Assembly (NCBI RefSeq): GCF_026017845.1
Contig: NZ_CP100416.1
Span: forward strand, 1,640,857-1,704,856
Reading direction: 5' to 3'
From: Amycolatopsis mediterranei
Lineage (GTDB): Bacteria > Actinomycetota > Actinomycetes > Mycobacteriales > Pseudonocardiaceae
Length of the DNA: 64,000 nucleotides
Position numbers and translations under genes: made by a program. The notes beneath the pieces were generated by a model that saw nothing but the letters and a program-made list of their open reading frames with translations, did no database searches and had not been told where the DNA came from. Below, in pieces: positions 35,766-45,429 of the stretch. Each line of letters starts with the position of its first letter. Within the stretch, counting starts at the first letter, position 1.

Positions 35766-36374
35766 ATGTCCGAGGCCACGCAAGATCCCGTCGAGGAGCA
35801 GCGGTTCTTCCGCGACGACTGGTACGGGGAGGAGATCACCGGGCGGCACTACGTGCGGTGCGAGTTCCACGAGGCCGACCTCTCCGAGGCGGTCACGCGG
35901 AACTCGGTGTTCACCGGCTGCGTCTTCGGCAACGTGCGCTTCAACGCGTCGCGGCACACGGACTCGGCCTTCACCGGCTGCGCCTTCAAGCGGTGCAACT
36001 TCTTCGACGCCGAATTCACCGGGTGCAAGCTCGTGGGCGCCACGTTCACCGAGTGCGAGCTGCGGCCGTTGCGGGTCACCGGCGGGGACTGGTCGTTCGC
36101 CGGCCTGGCGGGCGCCGACCTGCGCGCGGTCACCTTCCAGGGCGTCCGGATGCGGGAAGCCGACCTCACCGGAGCGAACTGCGCCGGCGCGGTGTTCGCC
36201 GACGTTGACCTGTCCGGGGCGATGCTGCACGCCGTCAAGCTGCCGAAAGCCGAGCTGCGGGGCAGTGACCTCTCGGCGCTCGACCCGCTGAACGCCGAGC
36301 TGGCCGGGGCGATCGTGTCACCCGAACAGGCTGCGGTACTCGTCACGTCGCTGGGGCTGCGGGTCCGGGCGTAG
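35766..36374 (+). CDS. Pentapeptide-repeat protein
   Basis: 202 residues. Tandem A(D/N)LxX-type pentads run from about 30 to 180 (FHEADLSEAV, FTGCVFGNVRF, FTGCAFKRCNF, ADLTGANCAGAVFADVDLSGAML), giving a right-handed quadrilateral beta-helix. Many such proteins mimic DNA and protect gyrase; others have structural roles, and nothing here settles which. The IS110 element sits immediately upstream of its ribosome binding site (AGGAG at 35755-35759), so its original promoter has probably been displaced. Confidence 0.88.
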   Translation: MSEATQDPVEEQRFFRDDWYGEEITGRHYVRCEFHEADLSEAVTRNSVFTGCVFGNVRFNASRHTDSAFTGCAFKRCNFFDAEFTGCKLVGATFTECELRPLRVTGGDWSFAGLAGADLRAVTFQGVRMREADLTGANCAGAVFADVDLSGAMLHAVKLPKAELRGSDLSALDPLNAELAGAIVSPEQAAVLVTSLGLRVRA

Positions 36375-36403
36375 GCTCGTCGCGATCGGGAAGGGAGCGC
36401 CGC

Positions 36404-37003
36404 ATGGGTGTCGTGACACCGGGTTTCCAGGGCCGCGCGCGCAGCGGCAACCCGCGGCTGCCGCCCGGGCAGTACCTGGCCGAGGACTTCCCCGTGCTGT
36501 CGGCGGGCCCGACCCCGCGCGTGCGCACCGAAACGTGGGAATTCACCGTCACCACCGAGGCGGGGGAGAAGCACACCTGGAACTGGGCCGAGCTGATGGC
36601 GCTGCCCAGCGAGAAGCCCACGGTGGACATCCACTGCGTCACCCAGTGGTCCAAACTGGACACCCGGTGGCGCGGTGTTTCGATCGACACGCTGATCGGC
36701 GGGCTCGACACCGAAGCCGATTACGTGATGGTGCACGCCTACGGCGGGTACACCACGAACCTGCCGCTGGCCGACCTGCTCGACGGCCAGGCCTGGATCG
36801 CCTACGAGTACGGCGGCAAGCCGCTGACTCCCGAGCACGGCGGCCCGGCGCGCCTGCTCGTGCCGCACCTGTACCTCTGGAAGTCCGCCAAGTGGGTGCG
36901 CGGGCTGGAGCTGAAGACCCGGGACGAGCCGGGCTTCTGGGAGAACGCCGGCTACCACGACTACGGGGATCCATGGCGCGAACAGCGGTATCAGGGCGAC
37001 TAG
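36404..37003 (+). CDS. Sulfite-oxidase-like molybdopterin oxidoreductase
   Basis: 199 residues, a single oxidoreductase molybdopterin-binding (SUOX/YedY-like) domain. C78 in DIHCVTQWSKL is the expected molybdenum-ligating cysteine; YTTNLPLADLLDG and LTPEHGGPARLLVPHLYLWKSAKW are family blocks. No Tat or Sec signal, so cytoplasmic, unlike MsrP/YedY. It overlaps the following ferredoxin-reductase-like gene by 31 bp, which suggests a two-protein electron-transfer complex. Substrate unknown. Confidence 0.88.
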   Translation: MGVVTPGFQGRARSGNPRLPPGQYLAEDFPVLSAGPTPRVRTETWEFTVTTEAGEKHTWNWAELMALPSEKPTVDIHCVTQWSKLDTRWRGVSIDTLIGGLDTEADYVMVHAYGGYTTNLPLADLLDGQAWIAYEYGGKPLTPEHGGPARLLVPHLYLWKSAKWVRGLELKTRDEPGFWENAGYHDYGDPWREQRYQGD

Positions 37004-37716
37004 CCTGGCGGGTCGCCCGCCTGGCCGGCTTCCGCGACGAGACGCCGACGGCGCGCACGCTCGTCTTCGACCTGCCCGGCTGGCCGGGCCACCTGGCGGG
37101 CCAGCACGTCGACGTCCGGCTCACGGCCGCGGACGGCTATCGCGCGCAGCGCAGCTACTCCCTCGCCGCGCCGGCGGACGGCGACCGCGTGGAGCTGACG
37201 GTGCAGCGCGTCGCCGGCGGCGAGGTGTCCGAGCACCTCGCCGGCCCGTACGCGATCGGTGACCCGGTCGAGATCCGCGGCCCGATCGGCGGCTGGTTCG
37301 CCTGGCGCCCGGCGGACCCGGCCCCGGTGCTCCTGATCGCGGGCGGCTCGGGCATCGTCCCGCTGATGGCGATGGTCCGCGCCCGCCGCGCGGCGGGCGT
37401 CCGCACGCCGTTCAAGCTGATCTACTCGCTGCGCACCCCGGCCGAGCTGTACTACGCGGACGAGCTGCGCACGCCCACGGCGGGCGTGGACGTGACGTAC
37501 GTGTACACCCGCGAGCTGCCCGAAGGCCGCCCCGGCATCCCCCGCCGCATCGACGTGGCGACGATCAACACGGCGGGCTGGCCGGCCGAGTTCGGCGCCT
37601 CGTGCTTCGTCTGCGGCCCGACGGGCTTCGTGGAAACGGTGGCGGACATCCTGGTCGCCCTGGGCCACGACCCGCACCGGATCCGCACGGAACGCTTCGG
37701 CCCCAGCCGCGACTGA
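36973..37716 (+). CDS. Ferredoxin-reductase-like FAD/NAD(P)-binding protein
   Basis: 247 residues from the ATG at 36973, inside the preceding gene. FAD domain with YRAQRSYSLAAP (RxYS motif), NAD(P) domain with LLIAGGSGIVPLMAMVR and the C-terminal CFVCGPTGFVE. No 2Fe-2S domain. Likely carries electrons between NAD(P)H and the molybdopterin protein encoded upstream. Confidence 0.88.
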   Translation: MARTAVSGRLAWRVARLAGFRDETPTARTLVFDLPGWPGHLAGQHVDVRLTAADGYRAQRSYSLAAPADGDRVELTVQRVAGGEVSEHLAGPYAIGDPVEIRGPIGGWFAWRPADPAPVLLIAGGSGIVPLMAMVRARRAAGVRTPFKLIYSLRTPAELYYADELRTPTAGVDVTYVYTRELPEGRPGIPRRIDVATINTAGWPAEFGASCFVCGPTGFVETVADILVALGHDPHRIRTERFGPSRD

Positions 37717-37808
37717 ATGCTCCACAGGCATCCGATGATTAGGTGATCCGGTGCCCCGCTGAGCGGGAAATTGTCGACATCCTGCTCGAGAGATCCTATG
37801 TTTCCTCC

Positions 37809-40445
37809 ATGCTGACCAAGTGGGGCTCGACGCGGCGCCGCACCGTGGTGACCGTCCTCCTGAGTGCGGGCGCGCTGCTCGCCACGACCGGTCCGGCGGC
37901 CGCGGCCGGTCCCGATGCCGCCGGCCGGGACCTCTACGTCTCGCCCGGTGGGTCCGACTGGGCCTCCGGGACCGCCGGCCACCCCGTCCGGACCCTCGAC
38001 CGGGCCCGCGACCTCGTGCGCCAACGCGCACCGCACCTCACCCGGGATCTCACCGTCCACCTCGCGCCCGGTGTCTTCCGGCTGGCTGCACCCCTGCAGC
38101 TCGACGCGCGAGACTCCGGCGGCAACGGTCACCGCGTCATCTGGCAGGGCAGCGGCGACACCGAGCTGAACGGCGGCGTGCAGGTCACCGGCTGGCGGCC
38201 GGTACCGGGGCGTCCGGGCCTGTTCGCCGCGCCCGCGCCCGCTGGGCTGGACAACACCCGCCAGCTCTACGTCGACGGCGTCCGCGAGCAACGCGCCCGC
38301 GGGCCCCTGCCGGTGACCGTCACGGCGACCGCCACCGGCTACACCGCCAGTGCCGACACGCTCGCCCGCTGGCGCAACCCGAAGGACATCGAGTTCGTGT
38401 ACACCTCGGGCGAGGCGCTCTGGAACGTCCAGCGCGACGGTCTCGGCCAGTGGACCGAACCGCGCTGCCCCCTCGCCGCCGCCGAGGGCACGACGATCAC
38501 CATGGCCAACCCGTGCTGGGACAACTCGACGAAGCGCGTGCTGTTCCCGGACATCCCCGGCCGCAGCGTCAACATGGTCGGCCCGGCCGACCTCACCAAC
38601 GGGCGGCACCCCAGCTACGCCGAAAACGCCTTCGAACTGCTCGACACCCCGGGCGAGTGGTACCTCGACCGGTCCGCCCGCGTCGTCTACTACCTGCCGA
38701 AGCCCGGCCAGGACCTGCGGCGCGCGGACGTCGAAATGCCGGTGCTGGAGAAGCTCCTCGACGCCAAAGGCACCGCCGCCGCGCCGATCCACGACATCGC
38801 CTTCCGCGGCTTGCGCTACTCCTACGCCACCTGGCTGACGCCTTCGTCATCTGAAGGATTCTCGGAAATCCAGGCGGGATACACGATCACGGGTGCCAAC
38901 GGCTGGGCCGTCCAGGGCCTCTGCCAGTTCGTGGCCGGCGGCACCTGCCCGTACGCCTCGTGGACGCGGGAACCCGCCAACGTCTCCGTCTCGCACGGCC
39001 GGCGCGTCGAATTCGCCGACAGCGTGTTCGCCCACCTCGGCGGGGCCGGGCTCGATCTCATCGAGGGCACCAAGGAATCCCAGGTGCGCGGCGACGTCTT
39101 CACCGACATCTCCGGCAACGGCGTGCAGGTCGGCGGCGTCGACAAACCCGTCACGGACACCGACGCGGACGTCGTGCGGGACGTCCAGGTCACCGACAAC
39201 CACCTCTACGGCCTGCCGCGCGAATTCCACGGCGGTGTGCCGATCGTCAACGGCTACACCGTGCAGAACACCATCTCGCACAACCAGATCGACCACGTCG
39301 GCTACTCGGCGATCTCGGTGGGCTGGGGCGGCTGGCCGGACAAGATCAAGCGGCCCGCGACGCCGAACCTGTCGCACGACAACACCGTCTCGGACAACCT
39401 GATCTTCGACTACATGCAGATGCTCGACGACGGCGGCGGCGTCTACACCCAGGGCATCACCGGCACCTCCCTGGACGACGGCGAGAAGGTCACCGGCAAC
39501 GTCATCCACGGCCAGTGGGGGCTCGGCAAGAGCGTCTACACCGACAACGGCAACACCTACGAGACGATCCGCGGCAACGTCCTGTACGGCGCGGCGTACT
39601 TCAACGTCGGCACGGTGCACGTCGACTACCGCGACGACCTCGGCAACAACGACCCGACGCTGATCGAGGGCAACTACTGGGAGCAGGGCGACCGCGACAA
39701 GGTCGACAAGGGCGCGATCACCCGCGGCAACCAGATCCTCGCCCGCCCGGCGGACGCACCGCCCGCGATCGTCGCGAACGCGGGCCTGGAACCGGCCTAC
39801 CGCAAGCTGCTCACCCGACCGGTCGGCGGGTGCGGGCCGGCCGAAGCGCCGTCACGGGTCGGCACGTTCGCCGTCGCGGGGAAGCTGTACGCGACTTGGA
39901 ACCCGACGTTCGCCTTCAACAACGCACCGGTCACGGCCTACGTGGTGACCGCATCGGGCGGCGGGCGCACGCAGTCGGCCACGATCACCGCGGCCGACTT
40001 CGCGAAGCGCGCGTACGCCGAAGTACCGGGGTTGACGGACGGGACGCCGTACACGGTGACAGTCGCGGCGCGCAACGCGTTCGGCACGAGCGAGCCGTCG
40101 CTGCCGTCGGCTCCGGTCACCCCCGGCCTGAAACCCGTTGCGCTGCCAGGAGTCCCGACGAGCGCACGGGCATTGCCGAGCGCAACGGCGGCTTCGATCC
40201 GCTGGAACCCCCCGGCCGCGGCGGGCGACACCCCGGTCCTGGGGTACGTGATCACGGTGTCCGACGGCCGCACGATCCCGGTACAGGGCCGCGACGCCCT
40301 GGTCACCCAGCCGACGGTCAAGGGCATGACCAGGGTGATCGACGGCCTCGGCCCGGCAACGGCCTACACGTTCACGGTCGCGGCGGTCTCGGCAACGGGA
40401 ACCGGCCCGGCGGCGACATTCACCACCACAACGGCGGCTGCCTGA
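37809..40445 (+). CDS. Secreted right-handed beta-helix protein with two FN3 domains
   Basis: 878 residues from the ATG at 37809, which starts a standard signal peptide (RRRTVVTVLLSAGALLATTGPAAAA). Residues ~40-650 begin DLYVSPGGSDWASGTAGHPVRTLDRA, the entry segment of parallel beta-helix polysaccharide lyases/hydrolases, and continue with NTISHNQIDHVGYSAIS and DNLIFDYMQMLDDGGGVYTQG coils. Two fibronectin type III domains fill ~685-875. An exported polysaccharide-active enzyme is likely, with the FN3 part as spacer or binding module; the substrate is not predictable here. A 22-bp-stem terminator follows. Confidence 0.88.
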   Translation: MLTKWGSTRRRTVVTVLLSAGALLATTGPAAAAGPDAAGRDLYVSPGGSDWASGTAGHPVRTLDRARDLVRQRAPHLTRDLTVHLAPGVFRLAAPLQLDARDSGGNGHRVIWQGSGDTELNGGVQVTGWRPVPGRPGLFAAPAPAGLDNTRQLYVDGVREQRARGPLPVTVTATATGYTASADTLARWRNPKDIEFVYTSGEALWNVQRDGLGQWTEPRCPLAAAEGTTITMANPCWDNSTKRVLFPDIPGRSVNMVGPADLTNGRHPSYAENAFELLDTPGEWYLDRSARVVYYLPKPGQDLRRADVEMPVLEKLLDAKGTAAAPIHDIAFRGLRYSYATWLTPSSSEGFSEIQAGYTITGANGWAVQGLCQFVAGGTCPYASWTREPANVSVSHGRRVEFADSVFAHLGGAGLDLIEGTKESQVRGDVFTDISGNGVQVGGVDKPVTDTDADVVRDVQVTDNHLYGLPREFHGGVPIVNGYTVQNTISHNQIDHVGYSAISVGWGGWPDKIKRPATPNLSHDNTVSDNLIFDYMQMLDDGGGVYTQGITGTSLDDGEKVTGNVIHGQWGLGKSVYTDNGNTYETIRGNVLYGAAYFNVGTVHVDYRDDLGNNDPTLIEGNYWEQGDRDKVDKGAITRGNQILARPADAPPAIVANAGLEPAYRKLLTRPVGGCGPAEAPSRVGTFAVAGKLYATWNPTFAFNNAPVTAYVVTASGGGRTQSATITAADFAKRAYAEVPGLTDGTPYTVTVAARNAFGTSEPSLPSAPVTPGLKPVALPGVPTSARALPSATAASIRWNPPAAAGDTPVLGYVITVSDGRTIPVQGRDALVTQPTVKGMTRVIDGLGPATAYTFTVAAVSATGTGPAATFTTTTAAA

Positions 40446-40447
40446 GC

Positions 40448-40503
40448 TGGCCGGGCCTCGTTGTCCACAAGCCGGCCGCACTGTGGACAACGAGGCCCGG
40501 CCA
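40448..40503. terminator. Very strong bidirectional terminator
   Basis: A perfect 22-bp stem (40448-40469 with 40482-40503; TGGCCGGGCC... pairs with ...GGCCCGGCCA) and a 12-nt loop between convergent genes, followed on the plus strand by CCGTCTTTCCCGGCTTTT. Confidence 0.9.
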
Positions 40504-40591
40504 CCGTCTTTCCCGGCTTTTCGTCGTACCCCACCGATGGACTGGACCTGGGACGGCCCCTCGGAGAGGGTGGGGGCTGCGCTGAGGCCGG

Positions 40592-42967
40592 CTAACTCGC
40601 GTCCGGGCGGGAAAGCAGCTCTCGCAGCGTCGCCAGCAGCTCCCGCCGGTCCGCCGCCCCGAGCTTCCCGCGGATGCGGGCCATGTGGTGCTCCACCGTC
40701 TTGCCCGAAATGAACAGCTTGCTGCCCGCCTGCTTGTACGTCAGCCCCTCCACGACCAGGCGGGCCACCTCCAGCTCGCGCTCGCTCAGCGCCGCCAGGC
40801 CCGTTCCCGCCGCCGGTTCCGAGGGAGCCCCCGGGTCGCGGCGGGCCGCCGTGCCCTGGAACTGGCGGGCCGCCTCCAGGAGCTGGACCATCGCCTTGCG
40901 GTCCGATGTCCTGATCGCCGCCTGGCCCGCGAGCCTTGCCGCGTCCCAGCGCAGGCCCAGGTCGTGCAGCTCGGCCGCCGCCGCGGTGATCGTTTGCGGG
41001 TCGAATGTTCCGCCCAGGACCGCCAGCCAGCCCTGGGCTGCCGTGGCCAGGGCGCGGGGGTGGCGGCCGCAGTGGGCGTGCGTGGTCAACGTCGCCAAGT
41101 GGGCCTTGACCGCGTCCGCGTCCTCCAGCGTGATCGCCGCGTGCAGCTCGTGCCAGACCAGCGATACTGTCCACAGTGGAGGTTCGCCGAGGCGGGCCAG
41201 CAGGCCGTGGGCGCGTTCGAACTGGCCGGAAAGCTTGGCGAACGCGCCGGTGCGGGCCGCGGCGATCGCCAGCTCGCCCAGCGGCAGCAACGTGAACAGG
41301 TCCGTCTGCTGCCGCATCGACGCCTGGTACGCCCGGTTCCACGACCGCTGCAGCCCGACGAGGTCGCTGGCCCGCCGGGCCAGGCCGAGCTCCAGCGTCG
41401 CGAAGAACAGCTCGTCGCGCGCCTCCAAGGAAAGGCCCGCGACGGCGTCACGGTGTTCCGCGGCCGTCGCCAGGTCGCCCGCCGTCATCGCGACCCAGCC
41501 CAGCAGCAACCGGTGCCGCACGGCCAGGAGGTCGCCGCCGGCTCCGCCGTCCAGCGCCCGGGTCAGCACCGACTCGGCCAGCGCCAGTTCGCCGGTGTGC
41601 AAGGCGACGAGCGCGGCCAGCGCGGCGGGGCTGTCCGGCAGCAGCATGCCGCCCAGGGCCGGCTCCAGCATCGTGGCCGCGCCGAGCAGGGTCGACAACG
41701 TCTCCGTCGCGCAGCCGGACACCGAATCCACGATGCCGCGAGCCATCCGGGTGGCCGCGCCGGCGAACAGCGTCGGCGCGACGCCCGGGGCGGGGGAGTC
41801 GAGCAGGCGCCGGGCCCCTTCGATGTCACCGGTCCCCACCAGGGCCGTCGCCGAGAACGCGTCGGCGCGGCCCGCCCAGTGGTACAGCTCGGCGCTGCGG
41901 GCCAGCTCGCCGCGGTGGGCCAGCACGGTGGCCGCGATCTCCGCGCCCACCGCGCGGGTTTCCGCGTCGGCGGCGCCGAGCATCCCGTCGCCGAGCCGCA
42001 GCGCGGTGTCGAGGTCGCCGGACAACGCGGCCGCGCGCGCCCAGCCCGCCGTGACGGCGGCAGAGCGGTCGCCCGCTTCGGCGGCGGCTTCGAACAGCCG
42101 CGTCGCCAGCCGCGCGTCGGACGGCAGCGCTTCGGCCGCCGCCGCGGCGAACGCGGCCGCCGCGGACGCGCCGGAACTGCCCGTGCCGAGCAGGGACCGG
42201 GCCAGGTCGAGCACCGGGAGGCCGTTCGCCAGCTGCAGTTCGACCAGCCGCTGCACCGTCGTCAGCCGGCGCGCGGGCGGCCCGAAGTCGCGGACGGCGG
42301 CCGCGGCCAGCGGGAGCAGCGTGTCGTCGGGGGCGAGCAGGCCGGTCGCGCGGGCGCCCTCGACGATGGCGGGCAGCTGATCTGGGCTGCGGTCGAGCAG
42401 GGCGCACAGCAGGTCGAGGTTGCGTCCGGCGCCGGCTTCGGCCGCGATCAGGTAGCGGAGCACGTCGTCGTCGAGCTCGTCGAGCTCGGGCCGGAACTCC
42501 TCCAGCCGCCCGAGCAGCGCGCGCTCGGCCAGCCGCGGCACCCCGCCGCTGCGGGCGTGCAGCTCGGCCGCGGCCGCCGGGTCGGCGGGCGAACCGGTCA
42601 CCGCGGACATCAGCCGCGCCACGTCTTCGACGCCGAGCGGGCCGAGCTGCAGCAGCGTCCAGCCGGACGCCACCGCGGCCGGCCGGTGCGCGACGACGAT
42701 CGGGCCGTCCGCGCCGGCGAGCAGGTCCTCGAGCTGGTCGGGGCCGAGCCGGTCGGCGTCGTCGACCAGCACGGCGTCGACGCCGGCCGCCCGGTACCGG
42801 CGGTCGAGCGCGGCGAGCAGCACGCTCTTGCCGTAGCCGCCGGGGGCGACGACGGCGAGCCGCAGCGGCGCGTCCGGCTCGGCGGTGACGCGGTCGAGCA
42901 GTTGCCGCGCCGCCGGGTGCACGGGAACCGTGTGCGGCGGGGGGACCTGCGTGAGCAGTGTGTTCAA
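40592..42967 (-). CDS. LuxR-family ATPase regulator, IniR-like
   Basis: 791 residues, a large STAND-type LuxR (LAL/MalT-like) regulator. Walker A VAPGGYGKSVLL lies near residue 40, Walker B-like AVLVDDAD follows, then ~500 residues of helical repeats, and the LuxR DNA-binding domain ends the protein (LSERELEVARLVVEGLTYKQAGSKLFISGKTVEHHMARI, shown in part). A TTG start overlaps the stop of the Hsp70-like gene (TTGA), so the two are coupled. In M. tuberculosis the equivalent regulator IniR sits beside iniBAC and controls it; location and architecture make this its likely counterpart. Confidence 0.88.
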   Translation of the reverse strand: MNTLLTQVPPPHTVPVHPAARQLLDRVTAEPDAPLRLAVVAPGGYGKSVLLAALDRRYRAAGVDAVLVDDADRLGPDQLEDLLAGADGPIVVAHRPAAVASGWTLLQLGPLGVEDVARLMSAVTGSPADPAAAAELHARSGGVPRLAERALLGRLEEFRPELDELDDDVLRYLIAAEAGAGRNLDLLCALLDRSPDQLPAIVEGARATGLLAPDDTLLPLAAAAVRDFGPPARRLTTVQRLVELQLANGLPVLDLARSLLGTGSSGASAAAAFAAAAAEALPSDARLATRLFEAAAEAGDRSAAVTAGWARAAALSGDLDTALRLGDGMLGAADAETRAVGAEIAATVLAHRGELARSAELYHWAGRADAFSATALVGTGDIEGARRLLDSPAPGVAPTLFAGAATRMARGIVDSVSGCATETLSTLLGAATMLEPALGGMLLPDSPAALAALVALHTGELALAESVLTRALDGGAGGDLLAVRHRLLLGWVAMTAGDLATAAEHRDAVAGLSLEARDELFFATLELGLARRASDLVGLQRSWNRAYQASMRQQTDLFTLLPLGELAIAAARTGAFAKLSGQFERAHGLLARLGEPPLWTVSLVWHELHAAITLEDADAVKAHLATLTTHAHCGRHPRALATAAQGWLAVLGGTFDPQTITAAAAELHDLGLRWDAARLAGQAAIRTSDRKAMVQLLEAARQFQGTAARRDPGAPSEPAAGTGLAALSERELEVARLVVEGLTYKQAGSKLFISGKTVEHHMARIRGKLGAADRRELLATLRELLSRPDAS

Positions 42968-44085
42968 CAGTGACCTTCACCGGAGGGAGCGCAATGGGTG
43001 GGGACGGGGGTACCGGCGGCGGGGCCGGCGGTGGCTTCGCGGGCGGTGACGGTGATCACGACGGCCGAAACGGCCGCGGCGAGCACCAGGACCGCGGCGG
43101 CGAGGGGACGCCGGCGGCGGAACAGGTTCATCGGGCCGGTGCGCTCGGGCAGTTCGAACGGCGTGATCTCGACCGGCGGCCGGGGCGGCCGCTCGCCGAG
43201 CTCACCGAGCGTGTCCACCTTGGGGAGCAAAGTGGTTTCGACGGCGGGAGGTTCCTGCGGGGTCCCCCGGTGGTCGGCGCGCAGGGCCGCGAGGGCCGCC
43301 GCGCCGAGCGCGGTGGTCGCCGGCGGAACCGGTCCCGCGAACACCGGGCACGGCGGCCGGGCCGGCAGCGCGTGCGGCGGGACGTCACCGCAGAACACCA
43401 CGCCGGCGAGACCCTTCGGGGACGTCGAGGCCGCTCCGGCGAGCGCGAACAGCGTGCTCAGCGCGGCCGCCGGGGCCACGCCTTCCGCGCCATGGCCGAG
43501 CTGCCAGCCGCTCGCGCCGCTCGCCGTCGCCAGCGTCACGTTCACGCCGTCGGTGCCGTATTCGCACACCCCGGCCACCTGGGCGCCGGGGCCGGGCACG
43601 GGCAGGTGCGCGCCGAGCGCCGCGATCGAGCCGGGGACCAGCGTCACCGCGGTGAACCCGGCGTCGGCCAGCGCCCGGCGCAGCACGTCACGGCGGTAGC
43701 CGCCCCAGTCGCCGGGGTGGGTCAGCACCAGGTGCTGCGGGGGGCCGCCGAACAGGTTCGCGGCGTGCTCGGCGATCCCTTCGACGAGCACGGTGGTGAG
43801 CGTCTCGGGCGGGAACGGCTCCCCTTCGACGAGCATCGGCACGTCGTCGCCGATCCGCCGGTGGAAGCCGGTGAGCAGCCGGGACGGGACCTGGGCACCC
43901 GCCTGCGCGGCGGCGTCGCCGGTGAGCAGGTACCCCTCGTCGTCGAGGAACAGCGCGGACGCCGCGGCGGGGGAGCGTTCGCCCAGCCAGAGGGGTTCGG
44001 GTTCGCCCCAGCCGGGGCCTTGCCGGCGACAGGTAGCGGCGTGGGTCCGGCCTTGGGCCACATCGATCCCGAGGACGTACGGCAA
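42964..44085 (-). CDS. Hsp70/actin-like ATPase protein with C-terminal membrane anchor
   Basis: About 373 residues if started at TTG 44085 (LPYVLGIDVAQGRTHAA), ten nt after AGGAG; GTG 44103 is the alternative. The phosphate-1 motif VLGIDVAQGRT and LVLTHPGDWGGYRRDVLRRAL match Hsp70-like ATPase domains, as in the proteins flanking mycobacterial ini and type VII loci. Residues ~330-350 form one transmembrane helix (RRRRPLAAAVLVLAAAVSAVVITV in part), leaving a short outside tail with two cysteines (THCAPSGEGHC). It may pass an envelope signal to the coupled IniR-like regulator (inference). Confidence 0.82.
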   Translation of the reverse strand: MPYVLGIDVAQGRTHAATCRRQGPGWGEPEPLWLGERSPAAASALFLDDEGYLLTGDAAAQAGAQVPSRLLTGFHRRIGDDVPMLVEGEPFPPETLTTVLVEGIAEHAANLFGGPPQHLVLTHPGDWGGYRRDVLRRALADAGFTAVTLVPGSIAALGAHLPVPGPGAQVAGVCEYGTDGVNVTLATASGASGWQLGHGAEGVAPAAALSTLFALAGAASTSPKGLAGVVFCGDVPPHALPARPPCPVFAGPVPPATTALGAAALAALRADHRGTPQEPPAVETTLLPKVDTLGELGERPPRPPVEITPFELPERTGPMNLFRRRRPLAAAVLVLAAAVSAVVITVTAREATAGPAAGTPVPTHCAPSGEGHC

Positions 44086-44386
44086 CGGCGCTTCACTCCT
44101 CACGTCGTGGGTCCGATCGGGGGCGGCGAATCCCCCTAGGGCTTGGGGCATCCTCACCCAAACGGGTTAGTCGGGCAAGGGTCTGGAGGGATTTAACCCA
44201 ACTGAGCGCGTCTCCAATGAGCCCCTAACTCCCTAACGATGACATATCGATCCCCTATCGGCTGACCGGACTGCGACTCGGAGTAATCCCCGATGTGCGC
44301 TGGGGGACGGTCTCCCTACCTTGATGTCGGAGCACCGGTCCCTGCGGCCCGTGCCGTCCCCCGAACCACCGGATCTGGAGAAACCC
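44086..44386. promoter_or_regulatory. Divergent promoter region of the ini-type locus
   Basis: No gene in these 301 bp. ACCC-N4-GGGT (44156-44167) and the wider pair GGGTTA (44164-44169) / TAACCC (44194-44199) are candidate operators; TACCTT (44317-44322) could be the -10 for the iniB-like gene. CCCTAAC-type repeats occur near 44220-44260. Binding by the IniR-like regulator is expected but not shown. Confidence 0.5.
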
Positions 44387-45412
44387 ATGGACTCCGTGCA
44401 GACCCTGCACGACTTCGCCCTGAACCTGCTCAACGACCCGACCGCGCTGGCGGCCTTCGGGACGGACCCGCAGGGCGTCCTCGCCGCCGCCGGTCTCGGC
44501 GACGTGAGCGCCGCCGACGTGCACGAGGTCATCCCGCTGGTGCTCGACTACGTGCCGGTCGACAGCCTCCCGGCCGTGGGCGGCCTCCCCGTCGTCGGCG
44601 ACCTGTCGCCGGTCGGCACCGACGCCCCGGGCGTCCAGGGCGCGATCGACCAGCTCACCGCCCTCACCGCGGGCCTCGGCCTGCCGGCCACCTCGGGCCT
44701 GCCGGGCGTCGGCGACCTGGGCGTCGGCGAGCTCCCGGTCGTGGGCGAGCTGCCCGCCGTCGGCAGCCTCGGCTCGCTGCCGGGCGTGAACGACGTCACC
44801 AACGCCGCCAACGTGACCGCGCTGGCCGGCAACGCCACCGGCGCCATCCTCGGTGGCGACCTGGCCCACGGCCTGGACTCGCAGGCGCTGGCCAACCTGA
44901 CCGCGGCCCCGGCGTACCTGACCGAGCCGGAGTCGGGCGTGACCGGCAACGTGGCCTACGCCGCGGCGGCGGGCGTCGGCGAGGTCCAGCAGGTCCTCGC
45001 CACCTCCAACGCGGAGATCCACGAGGTCAACGGCCACGTCGGCGACCTGGCCGGCACCGTCGGCGACGTGACCGGCAGCCTCGGCGCCGGCCACGCGGTG
45101 AGCGGCCTGACCAGCCACATCGGCGACTTCTCCGGCATCCTCAAGGGTGCGGGCGACGTCGACGTCAAGCACGTCACCGCCGATGTCACCGGCGCCGTCC
45201 ACGGCCTCGGTGACGTCACCAGCACCGTGACCTCGGCCACCGGCATCAACGTCGACCACAACGCGGTCGGCCACGTCGGCGACCTCGCCTCGGGCAACGG
45301 CACGGCCGTCCACGACGTGGTGTCCGACGTCGCCGACGTCAGCCACAACGCCCTGGGCAACCTGCACCTCGGCGACATCGCCTCCGGCAACGACATCCAC
45401 CTCGGGCACTGA
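44387..45412 (+). CDS. iniB: IniB-like protein
   Basis: 341 residues from the ATG at 44387. Residues 1-50 (LHDFALNLLNDPTALAAFGTDPQGVLAAAGLGDVSAADVHEV in part) match the IniB N-terminal domain. The middle is built of GxLPxVGxL repeats and the C-terminal half of Gly/Asp/His-rich HVGDLAG-type repeats, a low-complexity composition typical of IniB, which has no proven biochemical role. In mycobacteria iniB is the first gene of the isoniazid-inducible, cell-wall-stress operon iniBAC. Here a strong hairpin separates it from the iniA-like gene. Confidence 0.88.
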   Translation: MDSVQTLHDFALNLLNDPTALAAFGTDPQGVLAAAGLGDVSAADVHEVIPLVLDYVPVDSLPAVGGLPVVGDLSPVGTDAPGVQGAIDQLTALTAGLGLPATSGLPGVGDLGVGELPVVGELPAVGSLGSLPGVNDVTNAANVTALAGNATGAILGGDLAHGLDSQALANLTAAPAYLTEPESGVTGNVAYAAAAGVGEVQQVLATSNAEIHEVNGHVGDLAGTVGDVTGSLGAGHAVSGLTSHIGDFSGILKGAGDVDVKHVTADVTGAVHGLGDVTSTVTSATGINVDHNAVGHVGDLASGNGTAVHDVVSDVADVSHNALGNLHLGDIASGNDIHLGH

Positions 45413-45429
45413 TCCCCGAACCGGTCACC

